Below are positions 1 to 5,078 of a DNA stretch of 6,977 nt, piece after piece. The stretch covers positions 1-6,977 of the forward strand of contig JADLCG010000326.1 in NCBI GenBank assembly GCA_020847355.1. The letters are read 5' to 3'. The stretch comes from Anaerolineales bacterium (lineage in GTDB: Bacteria > Chloroflexota > Anaerolineae > Anaerolineales > Villigracilaceae). The position numbers were made by a program, and so were the translations under genes. Below the pieces are notes generated by a model. The model saw nothing but the letters and a program-made list of their open reading frames with translations, was not told the origin of the DNA and made no database searches. Within the stretch, counting starts at the first letter, position 1; each line of letters opens with the position of its first letter.

Positions 1-1373
1 AAATAGTAATAAGCGTCGTTATCCGCTTGTTGCTGGCACATGAGTCCAAAGGCAGTGTATTGATCCGAATTATTGGGATAGACAGTCGTTTCAATATGAA
101 CGTTTTCGTAGTCAACATCGTTGGGTCTAGTCCAGACAAACCAGTTGGTAGGCGTCAGCTTAGCTTTCAACGTATCGTTTACATATTCAATGGTTTGGTC
201 GGCGTCTGAAAGCAAGCCCCAAGGTTCGTTTTGATTTGAAAAATCATCCTTGAATAGAACGGTGATAGAGGCTGTGGGCGAAACAGCGGGGGCAGACGTT
301 GAAGTAGGAGCGGGGGTTGAAGTGGGGATCGCGGTGGCGGTGGGTTGCGTGAATAGCGTAGTGGCAAAGCCAAATCCGCCGGCTAGGAAAAGCACGATAC
401 ACAGTACGACAAGACAACCAAGCGCTATGGGGATAATCGTTTTTGATGCGTCAGATTTAGAAACTGTTTGGGTAGTTGAAACCGCTTGCCCTGAGAAAGG
501 GGCGTTATCTTTTTTGTCATCTTCAAAATACAATGAACCCACGCCGTCTAATGAATGACGCCACGCCGCCGCAAATTCGGCAGTGGTTGCATAGCGATCC
601 TTTGGGTCTTTGGCTAGGGCTTTGATGATGGTTTGCTCGACAAACATTGGAATATCGGGCTTGACAATCGAAGGCAGGGGCAAAGGTTCGTTGAGATGCT
701 TGAGAATGACCGCCAACGGAGTATCCGCCACGAAAGGCACGCGCCCAGCGACCATTTCATACAAGATCACGCCCAGCGAATAAATATCTGAGCGTTGGTC
801 AATGGGACCGGCGGCGGCTTGTTCGGGGCTGATATAGGCGGGCGTGCCTAAGATGGCGTCGGTTTGGGTAAGGCGCGGCGAAGCGCTCTCCAGCAATTTA
901 GCAATTCCAAAATCAGTGAGAAAAATGTGACCGGTAGAATCTACCAACACATTCGCCGGTTTTAAATCACGATGCACAATACCTTGACCATGCGCATACC
1001 CCAGCGCATCGGTAAGTTGCATGAATATTTTGTCAATTTCTTTTAAGGATAATTGCCCCGCCTGCATTTTATCTTTGAGCGTGCCGGCTTCCAGATAGCG
1101 CATGACAAAGTAAGCGATGCCGTTTTCTTCGCCATAATCAAACACCGGCAGGATGTAAGGATGTTCCAGCCGAGCGATGATGCGGGCTTCTTGCTGAAAG
1201 CGTTTGACAAATTCCGGGCTTTCCGCCAATTGACCCGGTAAAACTTTGATCGCCACATTGCGATCCATAGAGACTTGATAGGCTTTGTAAACGCTCGCCA
1301 TGCCCCCTTCGCCGATTTGTTCAATAATTCGATATGTGCCAAGCATTTGTCCGGGGTGAAGTCTATTATCCAT
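1..1373 (-). CDS. Transmembrane Ser/Thr protein kinase with outer C-terminal domain (3' end outside window)
   Basis: Eukaryotic-type (Hanks-type) Ser/Thr kinase; 457 codons are visible without a stop. The kinase domain covers about residues 14-270: glycine loop GEGGMASV (21-28), catalytic Lys43 in VAIKV, helix-C Glu62, catalytic loop HRDLKPAN (134-141), metal-binding DFG (154-156), GTPAYISPEQ (176-185) and DIYSLG (196-201). All catalytic residues are present, so it should be active. A linker leads to one membrane helix (about 313-337), a Pro/Thr/Ser-rich spacer (about 343-369), and a C-terminal domain starting near 373 with FKDDFS and, later, FGLMC. That domain resembles the concanavalin/laminin-G-like outer domains of Chloroflexota kinases; this assignment rests on memory of the family. 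Topology should be kinase inside, sensor outside. The start at 1373 is preceded by AGGAGA with 5-base spacing. It lies 44 bases after the lamin-tail gene and may be cotranscribed with it. Confidence 0.95.
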   Translation of the reverse strand, partial: MDNRLHPGQMLGTYRIIEQIGEGGMASVYKAYQVSMDRNVAIKVLPGQLAESPEFVKRFQQEARIIARLEHPYILPVFDYGEENGIAYFVMRYLEAGTLKDKMQAGQLSLKEIDKIFMQLTDALGYAHGQGIVHRDLKPANVLVDSTGHIFLTDFGIAKLLESASPRLTQTDAILGTPAYISPEQAAAGPIDQRSDIYSLGVILYEMVAGRVPFVADTPLAVILKHLNEPLPLPSIVKPDIPMFVEQTIIKALAKDPKDRYATTAEFAAAWRHSLDGVGSLYFEDDKKDNAPFSGQAVSTTQTVSKSDASKTIIPIALGCLVVLCIVLFLAGGFGFATTLFTQPTATAIPTSTPAPTSTSAPAVSPTASITVLFKDDFSNQNEPWGLLSDADQTIEYVNDTLKAKLTPTNWFVWTRPNDVDYENVHIETTVYPNNSDQYTAFGLMCQQQADNDAYYY

Positions 1374-1378
1374 ATCAT

Positions 1379-1384
1379 TCTCCT
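1379..1384 (-). promoter_or_regulatory. Shine-Dalgarno of the kinase gene
   Basis: AGGAGA on the minus strand lies 5 bases before the ATG at 1373. It decides between two overlapping ATGs. The other, at 1378, abuts the Shine-Dalgarno directly and opens a different frame that does not encode the kinase. Confidence 0.85.
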
Positions 1385-1417
1385 GATTGCAAAAAAACTA
1401 TTCCCGTAAAGTTGGTC

Positions 1418-1906
1418 TTAAGGCACGCGATACACGGCTCGTAAATTTCCTTGCGCGTCAAACAATTTGGCGTTCTCTCCCGAACTCCAAACTGGTTCGC
1501 CAATGCCCCAATATAAATCAATCACATTATCTGTGCCGGAAACAGTATGGATTTGCACGGCGCCGTCTTGATAAAGCGTAATCTTCGGAAAAGAAAATGT
1601 ATTGCCGTTTTCATCCTTCAACTGCCACGAGGCTAGGTCTAATTCGCCTGCGCCTTCAAATTTAACCACCACAATTTCAGAGGCTAAAACTCCCGCGCCA
1701 ATTACGCTACTGATCTTGACGGGAATATCCGTTTGCAAAGTCGTGTTGGCGGAAGCCGGATTGCCGCTGACCAAGGTCGCTTGCGCCACAGCCGGTTGCG
1801 TGATGGAGCGGTAGTTACGGTCATACCAAAATAACATTCCGCCGGTGACAGTCGCCGAGACCAAGGCATTGAGCAATAAATACTGGATTAGTTTTCTTTT
1901 ATCCAT
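1418..1906 (-). CDS. Membrane-anchored lamin-tail-domain protein
   Basis: A 162-residue protein of unknown precise role. A basic N-terminus (KRK, residues 3-5) precedes a hydrophobic helix at about 7-27, which looks like an uncleaved signal anchor placing the rest outside the cytoplasmic membrane. After a low-complexity Ala/Thr/Ser stretch (about 35-60), residues 62-161 look like a lamin tail domain (LTD, an immunoglobulin-like beta fold): LDLASWQLKDENGNTFSFP (89-107), then ITLYQDGAVQIHTVSG (109-124), DLYWG (130-134), PVWSSGENAKLFDAQGN (138-154) and a final VYRV strand. The SGW-LKD-GNTY-FP, tLxxGxxxxxxxGxG, dlyWG, vWnnxGDxaxLxDxxG pattern is characteristic of bacterial LTDs, often found in secreted or surface proteins. 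It lies 31 bases after prmA and 44 before the kinase, on the same strand. No clear Shine-Dalgarno is visible; a -10-like element sits close to the ATG. The fold is fairly sure, the function unknown. Confidence 0.85.
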   Translation of the reverse strand: MDKRKLIQYLLLNALVSATVTGGMLFWYDRNYRSITQPAVAQATLVSGNPASANTTLQTDIPVKISSVIGAGVLASEIVVVKFEGAGELDLASWQLKDENGNTFSFPKITLYQDGAVQIHTVSGTDNVIDLYWGIGEPVWSSGENAKLFDAQGNLRAVYRVP

Positions 1907-1915
1907 CTTGAGCGA

Positions 1916-1924
1916 ATGATAGCA
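1916..1924 (-). promoter_or_regulatory. Possible extended -10 promoter for the lamin-tail gene
   Basis: On the minus strand TGCTATCAT (extended -10, TGn plus TATCAT) ends 9 bases before the ATG at 1906. There is no recognisable -35 and no Shine-Dalgarno, so the transcript would start almost at the ATG. The gene may instead be read only from prmA transcription. Confidence 0.3.
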
Positions 1925-1937
1925 TAAAAGACGCTAC

Positions 1938-2852
1938 TTACGGTTTTGATAATGCAAGCGCCACCCAATCCCCCATTTGACGAAGTTCGCCGCGCACCAG
2001 ACCTTTTGCCTGCCCAGCCGCGATGACATCCTCTGCCTGATGATTTAGGATTCCGCTGAGGATGATCTCGCCTTTGGATTCGATCAAATCCGCCAAGCCT
2101 GCATCGAACAAGCGAATCAAAATCGGACCGAGGATATTGGCGACGACTAGCGGCGCTTGTCTAAACTCAAATTGTCCGTTCAATACTTCCGTCACCGAGC
2201 CTTGACCTAAAATCAATTCCTCCCCCACGCCATTTACATCCGCATTCTCGCGCGAGTTCTTCACCGATTCAATATCAATATCCACGCCGAGGACTTTACT
2301 CGCTCCGAGTTTTACTGCGGCAATCGAGAGGATGCCCGATCCGCAACCGACATCAATTGCAGTTGACAGTGGATGATTGGCAGTTGATCGTTCCATCAAT
2401 TCCAAACATAATTGCGTGGTGGGATGTGTGCCTGTGCCAAATGCCATGCCCGGATCAATTTTGATCGGGATGCGACTCGGCTCAGGGTTTTGCAACCAAG
2501 CCGGGAGGATTAAGAGGCGTTCGCCAATTAGAATCGGTTTGTAGTGTTGCTTCCAGGCTTCCATCCAATTTTGATCGGCGATTTGTTTGTACGTTGGCGT
2601 TGGCACGGGTTGAATCATGCCCAAATAGAAAAGCGCTTCTTCAATTTTTTGGCGCGTCTCTTCGAGTTGATCGTTCACTTCCAAATATGCGCGGACGGTG
2701 ATTGGTCCAGTAGCTGTGCCTTCGTCTTCTTCGTCATTGAACCTTACGCCTTGTTCGGTCATCACGCCGTTGGGAGCAAAACGCGCCAATACATCCGCCA
2801 CGGATTCGGCGAGTTCGCCATTTACAGTTAAAGAAACTTCAAGCCAATTCAT
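1938..2852 (-). CDS. prmA: Ribosomal protein L11 methyltransferase
   Basis: PrmA uses S-adenosylmethionine to trimethylate ribosomal protein L11 in the cytoplasm. The 304-residue length is normal for the family. An N-terminal L11-recognition domain (about 1-85, starting WLEVSLTV) is followed by NWMEAWKQHYKP (95-106), the family signature DPGMAFGTGTHPTT (133-146), SAM motif I DVGCGSG (167-173), the acidic VDID (190-193) at the end of the second strand, and VVANIL (236-241) at the active site. All expected motifs are present. The start has a GGAG Shine-Dalgarno with 5-base spacing. In many Firmicutes prmA follows dnaJ; here NUDIX and crcB lie between. The segment encoding residues 154-166, just before motif I, overlaps a degenerate 7-base repeat tract and seems about 2 residues longer than in E. 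coli PrmA. Confidence 0.96.
   Translation of the reverse strand: MNWLEVSLTVNGELAESVADVLARFAPNGVMTEQGVRFNDEEDEGTATGPITVRAYLEVNDQLEETRQKIEEALFYLGMIQPVPTPTYKQIADQNWMEAWKQHYKPILIGERLLILPAWLQNPEPSRIPIKIDPGMAFGTGTHPTTQLCLELMERSTANHPLSTAIDVGCGSGILSIAAVKLGASKVLGVDIDIESVKNSRENADVNGVGEELILGQGSVTEVLNGQFEFRQAPLVVANILGPILIRLFDAGLADLIESKGEIILSGILNHQAEDVIAAGQAKGLVRGELRQMGDWVALALSKP
2357..2391. repeat. Degenerate 7-base repeat tract inside prmA
   Basis: On the plus strand: TTGCAGT, TGACAGT, GGATGAT, TGGCAGT, TGATCGT, roughly TGRCAGT. It encodes part of the loop between the family signature and SAM motif I of PrmA, without breaking the frame. The CAGTNNN flavour matches the array between crcB and prmA. It is degenerate, so chance is possible. 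Confidence 0.5.
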
Positions 2853-2855
2853 TAG

Positions 2856-2863
2856 TTCTCCAG
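2856..2863 (-). promoter_or_regulatory. Shine-Dalgarno of prmA, within the end of the heptamer array
   Basis: On the minus strand, CTGGAGAA precedes AC/TA and the ATG; the core GGAG is 5 bases from the start. It overlaps the last repeat unit (ACTG plus GAG), so the array boundary and the ribosome binding site coincide. Confidence 0.75.
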
Positions 2864-2923
2864 TGTTCAGTATTCAGTGTTCGGTATTCAGTGTTCGGTA
2901 TTCAGTGTTCAGTGAGCAGTAAT
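2861..2923. repeat. Tandem heptamer array, nine units (CRGTNNN)
   Basis: Nine consecutive 7-base units on the plus strand: CAGTGTT, CAGTATT, CAGTGTT, CGGTATT, CAGTGTT, CGGTATT, CAGTGTT, CAGTGAG, CAGTAAT. All nine begin CRGT. Odd and even units differ in a regular way, giving a 14-base higher-order repeat over the first seven. It fills the crcB-prmA gap, contains the crcB stop codon (minus-strand TGA at 2911-2909) and codons for the last residues, and ends at the prmA ribosome binding site. It resembles cyanobacterial STRR heptamers. Confidence 0.95.
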
Positions 2924-3289
2924 CAAGTTGATAGTGATACGCCCTAAATAAACTGCCAACAATCCTAACATCACATTCGCGCCAACGTTGAGGATGGCAT
3001 TGAGCGGAAAGCCTTGTCGAAATAAATTAATCGTATCATTCCCAAAAGAAGAAAAAGTCGTGAAGCCGCCCAACACGCCAAGCACAAGGAATAAGCGCGA
3101 CTCGTCTGAGAAATTCCCATAATTTTCGCTGAGTTGCGCCAACAAGCCGATTACAAAACATCCAATCAGATTGACCGCCAAAGTCCCCAGCGGAAATGAT
3201 TTGGCATAGCCTTGCACGTATCCGCCAAGCCAATAACGCGAGACTGAGCCGATAAACCCGCCGATACCCACTAAAAATATATTTCTCAT
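2909..3289 (-). CDS. crcB: Fluoride ion channel CrcB/Fluc
   Basis: Small membrane channel that exports fluoride as a dual-topology dimer, protecting cells from fluoride toxicity. The 126 residues and four hydrophobic helices (about 4-24, 35-53, 65-90, 97-121) match the family. Signatures: GGFIGSVSRYWLG (10-22), GTLAVNLIGCFVIG (35-48) with the conserved pore Asn40, and GVLGGFTTFSSFGND (71-85) holding the phenylalanines of the fluoride path (Phe79, Phe82) and the TTFS break that binds the central sodium. The ATG overlaps the TGA of the NUDIX gene in an ATGA, and AAAGG lies 5 bases upstream, so translation should be coupled to the NUDIX gene. The last codons and the stop lie in the heptamer array. 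Only one crcB copy is seen here; some bacteria carry two adjacent genes. No fluoride riboswitch is recognisable upstream. Confidence 0.95.
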   Translation of the reverse strand: MRNIFLVGIGGFIGSVSRYWLGGYVQGYAKSFPLGTLAVNLIGCFVIGLLAQLSENYGNFSDESRLFLVLGVLGGFTTFSSFGNDTINLFRQGFPLNAILNVGANVMLGLLAVYLGRITINLITAH

Positions 3290-3747
3290 TTAAGCCTTTC
3301 GATTTTGCCTGCCGCCCATTGTATCAATTTCTTTTCGGCAAATAACATGATCGGTAATTCATTCACATCGAAATATTTCATCTCTGAAATTTCGTGAGAA
3401 GGTTTGAATTCGCCGCCGGTTATTTTGCACAAATAGGTAATGCCCAAATGCGGAAATTCTTTGGCGCTGGTAACGCGCAATAACTTTTCAACTTCAATGT
3501 GCATATGCGCCTCTTCAAAAAACTCGCGGACAACCGCCTCCGCAGGTTGTTCGCGGTATTCCAAAGCTCCGCCGGGAATCCCCCATTCATATTTTCGGTA
3601 AGTGTGTTTGAAAAGCAAAACTCTGCCCGCTTGATCAAAAATCAGCGCGGATACGCCTGCATTGAACTTCGGCTGAATCAAGCGCGTCACCGCCACATGA
3701 ATCCACAGTGGCAATTTTCGCCAGAGGCTGAATATAATTTTTATCAT
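3286..3747 (-). CDS. NUDIX hydrolase
   Basis: 153-residue cytoplasmic NUDIX enzyme, expected to cleave a nucleoside diphosphate linked to another group using Mg2+; the substrate cannot be read from sequence. An N-terminal extension (1-27, LWRKLPLWIHVAVTRLIQPK) leads into the fold at GVSALIF (31-37). The NUDIX box starts at Gly60 in WGIPGGALEYRE and runs G60-x5-E66-x7-R74-E75-F76-F77-E78-E79-A80-H81-M82. The metal-binding glutamates E75, E78 and E79 are present, but the usual glycine near the end of the box is His81. The ATG at 3747 is the only Met before the fold and fits homologues as I remember them. No Shine-Dalgarno is visible; TATAAT lies 10 bases upstream. It is first in a likely operon with crcB, overlapping it by 4 bases. 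Confidence 0.93.
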   Translation of the reverse strand: MIKIIFSLWRKLPLWIHVAVTRLIQPKFNAGVSALIFDQAGRVLLFKHTYRKYEWGIPGGALEYREQPAEAVVREFFEEAHMHIEVEKLLRVTSAKEFPHLGITYLCKITGGEFKPSHEISEMKYFDVNELPIMLFAEKKLIQWAAGKIERLK

Positions 3748-3757
3748 AAGTCAAAAG

Positions 3758-3763
3758 ATTATA
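3758..3763 (-). promoter_or_regulatory. Likely -10 element of the NUDIX-crcB group
   Basis: A perfect TATAAT on the minus strand ends 10 bases before the NUDIX ATG, downstream of the dnaJ terminator. No good -35 is seen 16-18 bases upstream (CGGTCT at 17). A start 6-8 bases downstream would leave a leader of only about 2-4 bases, consistent with the lack of a Shine-Dalgarno. Promoter identity is inferred. Confidence 0.5.
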
Positions 3764-3774
3764 AACGAGGAGTT

Positions 3775-3795
3775 GACCATAGACCGCAGACACTC
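3775..3795. repeat. Short heptamer block, three units
   Basis: Plus strand GACCATA, GACCGCA, GACACTC. The words match GACCTAT and GACCTGC in the dnaK-dnaJ spacer. It lies just upstream of the putative -10 of the NUDIX gene, where a -35 would be expected. Confidence 0.5.
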
Positions 3796-3804
3796 AAAGC
3801 GTCC

Positions 3805-3839
3805 AAAACAAAAAGCGAGCAGACTCTTCATCCACTCGC
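3805..3839 (-). terminator. Intrinsic terminator after dnaJ
   Basis: On the minus strand GCGAGTGGA pairs with TCTGCTCGC around a 7-base loop (TGAAGAG). The 9-pair stem has two G-U wobbles and is followed at once by TTTTTGTTTT. This is a standard Rho-independent terminator layout. It lies 54 bases after the dnaJ stop and should end the dnaK-dnaJ transcript. Confidence 0.8.
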
Positions 3840-3887
3840 CAATTACCAATTACCAATTACTGAACACTATCAACTACCAACCGCCAA
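3839..3887. repeat. Tandem heptamer array, seven units
   Basis: Plus strand: CCAATTA three times exactly, then CTGAACA, CTATCAA, CTACCAA, CCGCCAA. Read on the minus strand it is TTGGCGG, TTGGTAG, TTGATAG, TGTTCAG and then three TAATTGG. It sits between the dnaJ stop and the terminator stem, sharing one base with the stem. The CTGAACA unit followed by CT is the same word as in the crcB-prmA array read on its minus strand. Confidence 0.85.
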
Positions 3888-3893
3888 CCGCTC

Positions 3894-5012
3894 TCATCCC
3901 CCCAACGCTTCGCTCAACCAATCCAAAAATCCTTTTTCCTGCGGCTGAACAGTCGTCCCCAAACTCTCCGCTAATTTTTCAAACAACTCGCGCTGTTCTT
4001 TGGTTAGTTTGGTCGGCACCGCCACATTGACAATGACCAATTGGTTGCCGCGATGCTTTTGGCGTAAAAATGGAACGCCTTTGCCCTTCATCGTAAACAC
4101 TTTGCCGGACTGTGTGCCAGCCGGAATTTTCAGCTTATCGTCGCCGTCTAAAGTCGGCACAGTCACATCCGCGCCGAGCACAGCTTGCGCCACATTGATA
4201 TCCAAATTTAACAAAACGTCATTTTCACGGCGCTTGAAGAATTGATGCGGTTGAACGTCCAAAACCAAAAACAAACTGCCGTTCGGTCCGCCATTTTCGC
4301 CGGGTCCGCCTTCCCCATTCAAACGGATTTGCGTGCCATGATCCACGCCCGCAGGGATTTGAACTTGCTTAGTAACTTTCTTTCTTTCTAAGCCGTTGCC
4401 TTTGCAAGTTTTACAAGGCGCAGAAATAATTTCGCCGCGCCCATTACAAGTTGGGCAGGGTCCCGTTTGCACCATCTGACCCAAGAACGTTTGGCGCACT
4501 TGCCGCACCTCGCCTTGACCGTTACAAGTGGAACACTTAACTGGTTTTGTATCCGGCTCGGCGCCATTGCCATGACAACGCGAACAAGTTTCATCGCGGG
4601 AAAATTCAATTTCTTTTTCAATACCAAACACGGCTTCTTCAAAGGTGAGGGAAATTTGCATTTGCAAATCCCGGCCGCGGCGTGGAGAGTTGCGCGAACG
4701 TCTTCCGCCGCCAAACCCGCCTAGTCCGCCAAACAAGCCTTCAAACAGATCGTTGATATCTACCGTGTAATCATGGAAGCCGCCATTCCCGCCCATGCCT
4801 GCTTTTCCATACCGGTCATACCGCGCGCGCTTTTCAGGATCTGAAAGCGCTCCATAGGCTTCGTTGATTTCTTTGAACTTATTTTCAGCGTCTGGTTCTT
4901 TGCTGACATCCGGGTGATACTGACGCGCCAATTTACGAAACGCGCCTTTGATTTCATCATCGCTCGCGTTTCGGCTGACGCCTAATATTTCATAATAATC
5001 TTGACTGCTCAT
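3894..5012 (-). CDS. dnaJ: Chaperone protein DnaJ (type I Hsp40)
   Basis: Cochaperone that binds unfolded protein and stimulates the DnaK ATPase. The 372 residues are normal for type I DnaJ and all parts are present: J domain (5-70) with HPD at 33-35, Gly/Phe-rich region (about 71-105), four zinc-binding repeats C143SRCHGNG, C160STCNGQG, C186PTCNGRG and C200KTCKGNG, then the C-terminal substrate-binding domains (IPAGVDHGTQIR, IPAGTQSGK) and a dimerisation end. I chose the ATG at 5012 because homologues start 4 or so residues before DYYEILG; an in-frame GTG at 5027 would add MTIFI without a ribosome site. The ATG itself has only a weak, distant GGTGA. It lies 66 bases after dnaK, with a heptamer-built hairpin between, and is followed by a terminator. 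Confidence 0.97.
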   Translation of the reverse strand: MSSQDYYEILGVSRNASDDEIKGAFRKLARQYHPDVSKEPDAENKFKEINEAYGALSDPEKRARYDRYGKAGMGGNGGFHDYTVDINDLFEGLFGGLGGFGGGRRSRNSPRRGRDLQMQISLTFEEAVFGIEKEIEFSRDETCSRCHGNGAEPDTKPVKCSTCNGQGEVRQVRQTFLGQMVQTGPCPTCNGRGEIISAPCKTCKGNGLERKKVTKQVQIPAGVDHGTQIRLNGEGGPGENGGPNGSLFLVLDVQPHQFFKRRENDVLLNLDINVAQAVLGADVTVPTLDGDDKLKIPAGTQSGKVFTMKGKGVPFLRQKHRGNQLVIVNVAVPTKLTKEQRELFEKLAESLGTTVQPQEKGFLDWLSEALGG

Positions 5013-5021
5013 AATAAAAAT

Positions 5022-5077
5022 AGTCACCAGTCACAGGTCGCAGGTCGCCAACTTTTGACCTATGACCTGCAACCGAA
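5022..5077. repeat. Heptamer array filling the dnaK-dnaJ spacer, eight units
   Basis: Plus strand units: AGTCACC, AGTCACA, GGTCGCA, GGTCGCC, AACTTTT, GACCTAT, GACCTGC, AACCGAA. Nearly the whole 66-base spacer divides into 7-base units. GGTC-type units on one side face GACC-type units on the other, so the array is also an inverted repeat. Confidence 0.8.
5034..5069 (-). promoter_or_regulatory. Hairpin between dnaK and dnaJ
   Basis: CAGGTC (5034-5039) and AGGTC (5042-5046) pair with GACCT (5057-5061) and GACCTG (5064-5069). This gives 11 Watson-Crick pairs, a two-base inner mismatch (one a G-U wobble in RNA) and a 10-base loop. On the minus strand no T run follows at once (TATTTTTATT begins 11 bases later), so it is not a standard terminator. 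It might stabilise the dnaK message or tune dnaJ translation; that is inference. Confidence 0.55.
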
Positions 5078-5078
5078 C

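Noticed and set aside
250..558. Plus-strand open frame opposite the kinase linker and membrane helix
   Set aside because: It is the complement of the Pro/Thr-rich and hydrophobic coding sequence, giving a Val/Gly/Ala-rich product with no motif or ribosome site.
1043..1378. Open frame starting at an ATG 5 bases before the kinase ATG
   Set aside because: It overlaps the kinase N-terminal half in another frame, its start touches the Shine-Dalgarno, and the peptide resembles no family. The kinase frame has every kinase motif.
1374..1417. Terminator between the lamin-tail and kinase genes
   Set aside because: There is a run of seven T on the minus strand but no hairpin before it.
2861..2923. CRISPR array
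   Set aside because: Units are 7 bases and contiguous; there are no spacers of constant length and no cas genes.
3731..3740. TATA-rich hexamer within the start of the NUDIX gene as a promoter
   Set aside because: It is the coding sequence of the Ile/Lys/Phe-rich N-terminus, which is A+T-rich by codon choice.
3290..3800. Fluoride riboswitch for crcB
   Set aside because: crcB starts inside the end of the NUDIX gene, and the region before NUDIX holds a terminator, a -10 and repeats, with nothing matching the riboswitch core that I can recognise.
3499..4030. Plus-strand open frames across the dnaJ-NUDIX gap
   Set aside because: They run through the complement of two clear genes plus repeats and a terminator, and encode repetitive peptides.
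5013..5027. GTG at 5027 as the dnaJ start
   Set aside because: It would add five residues not found in DnaJ proteins, has no ribosome site, and lies within the repeat.
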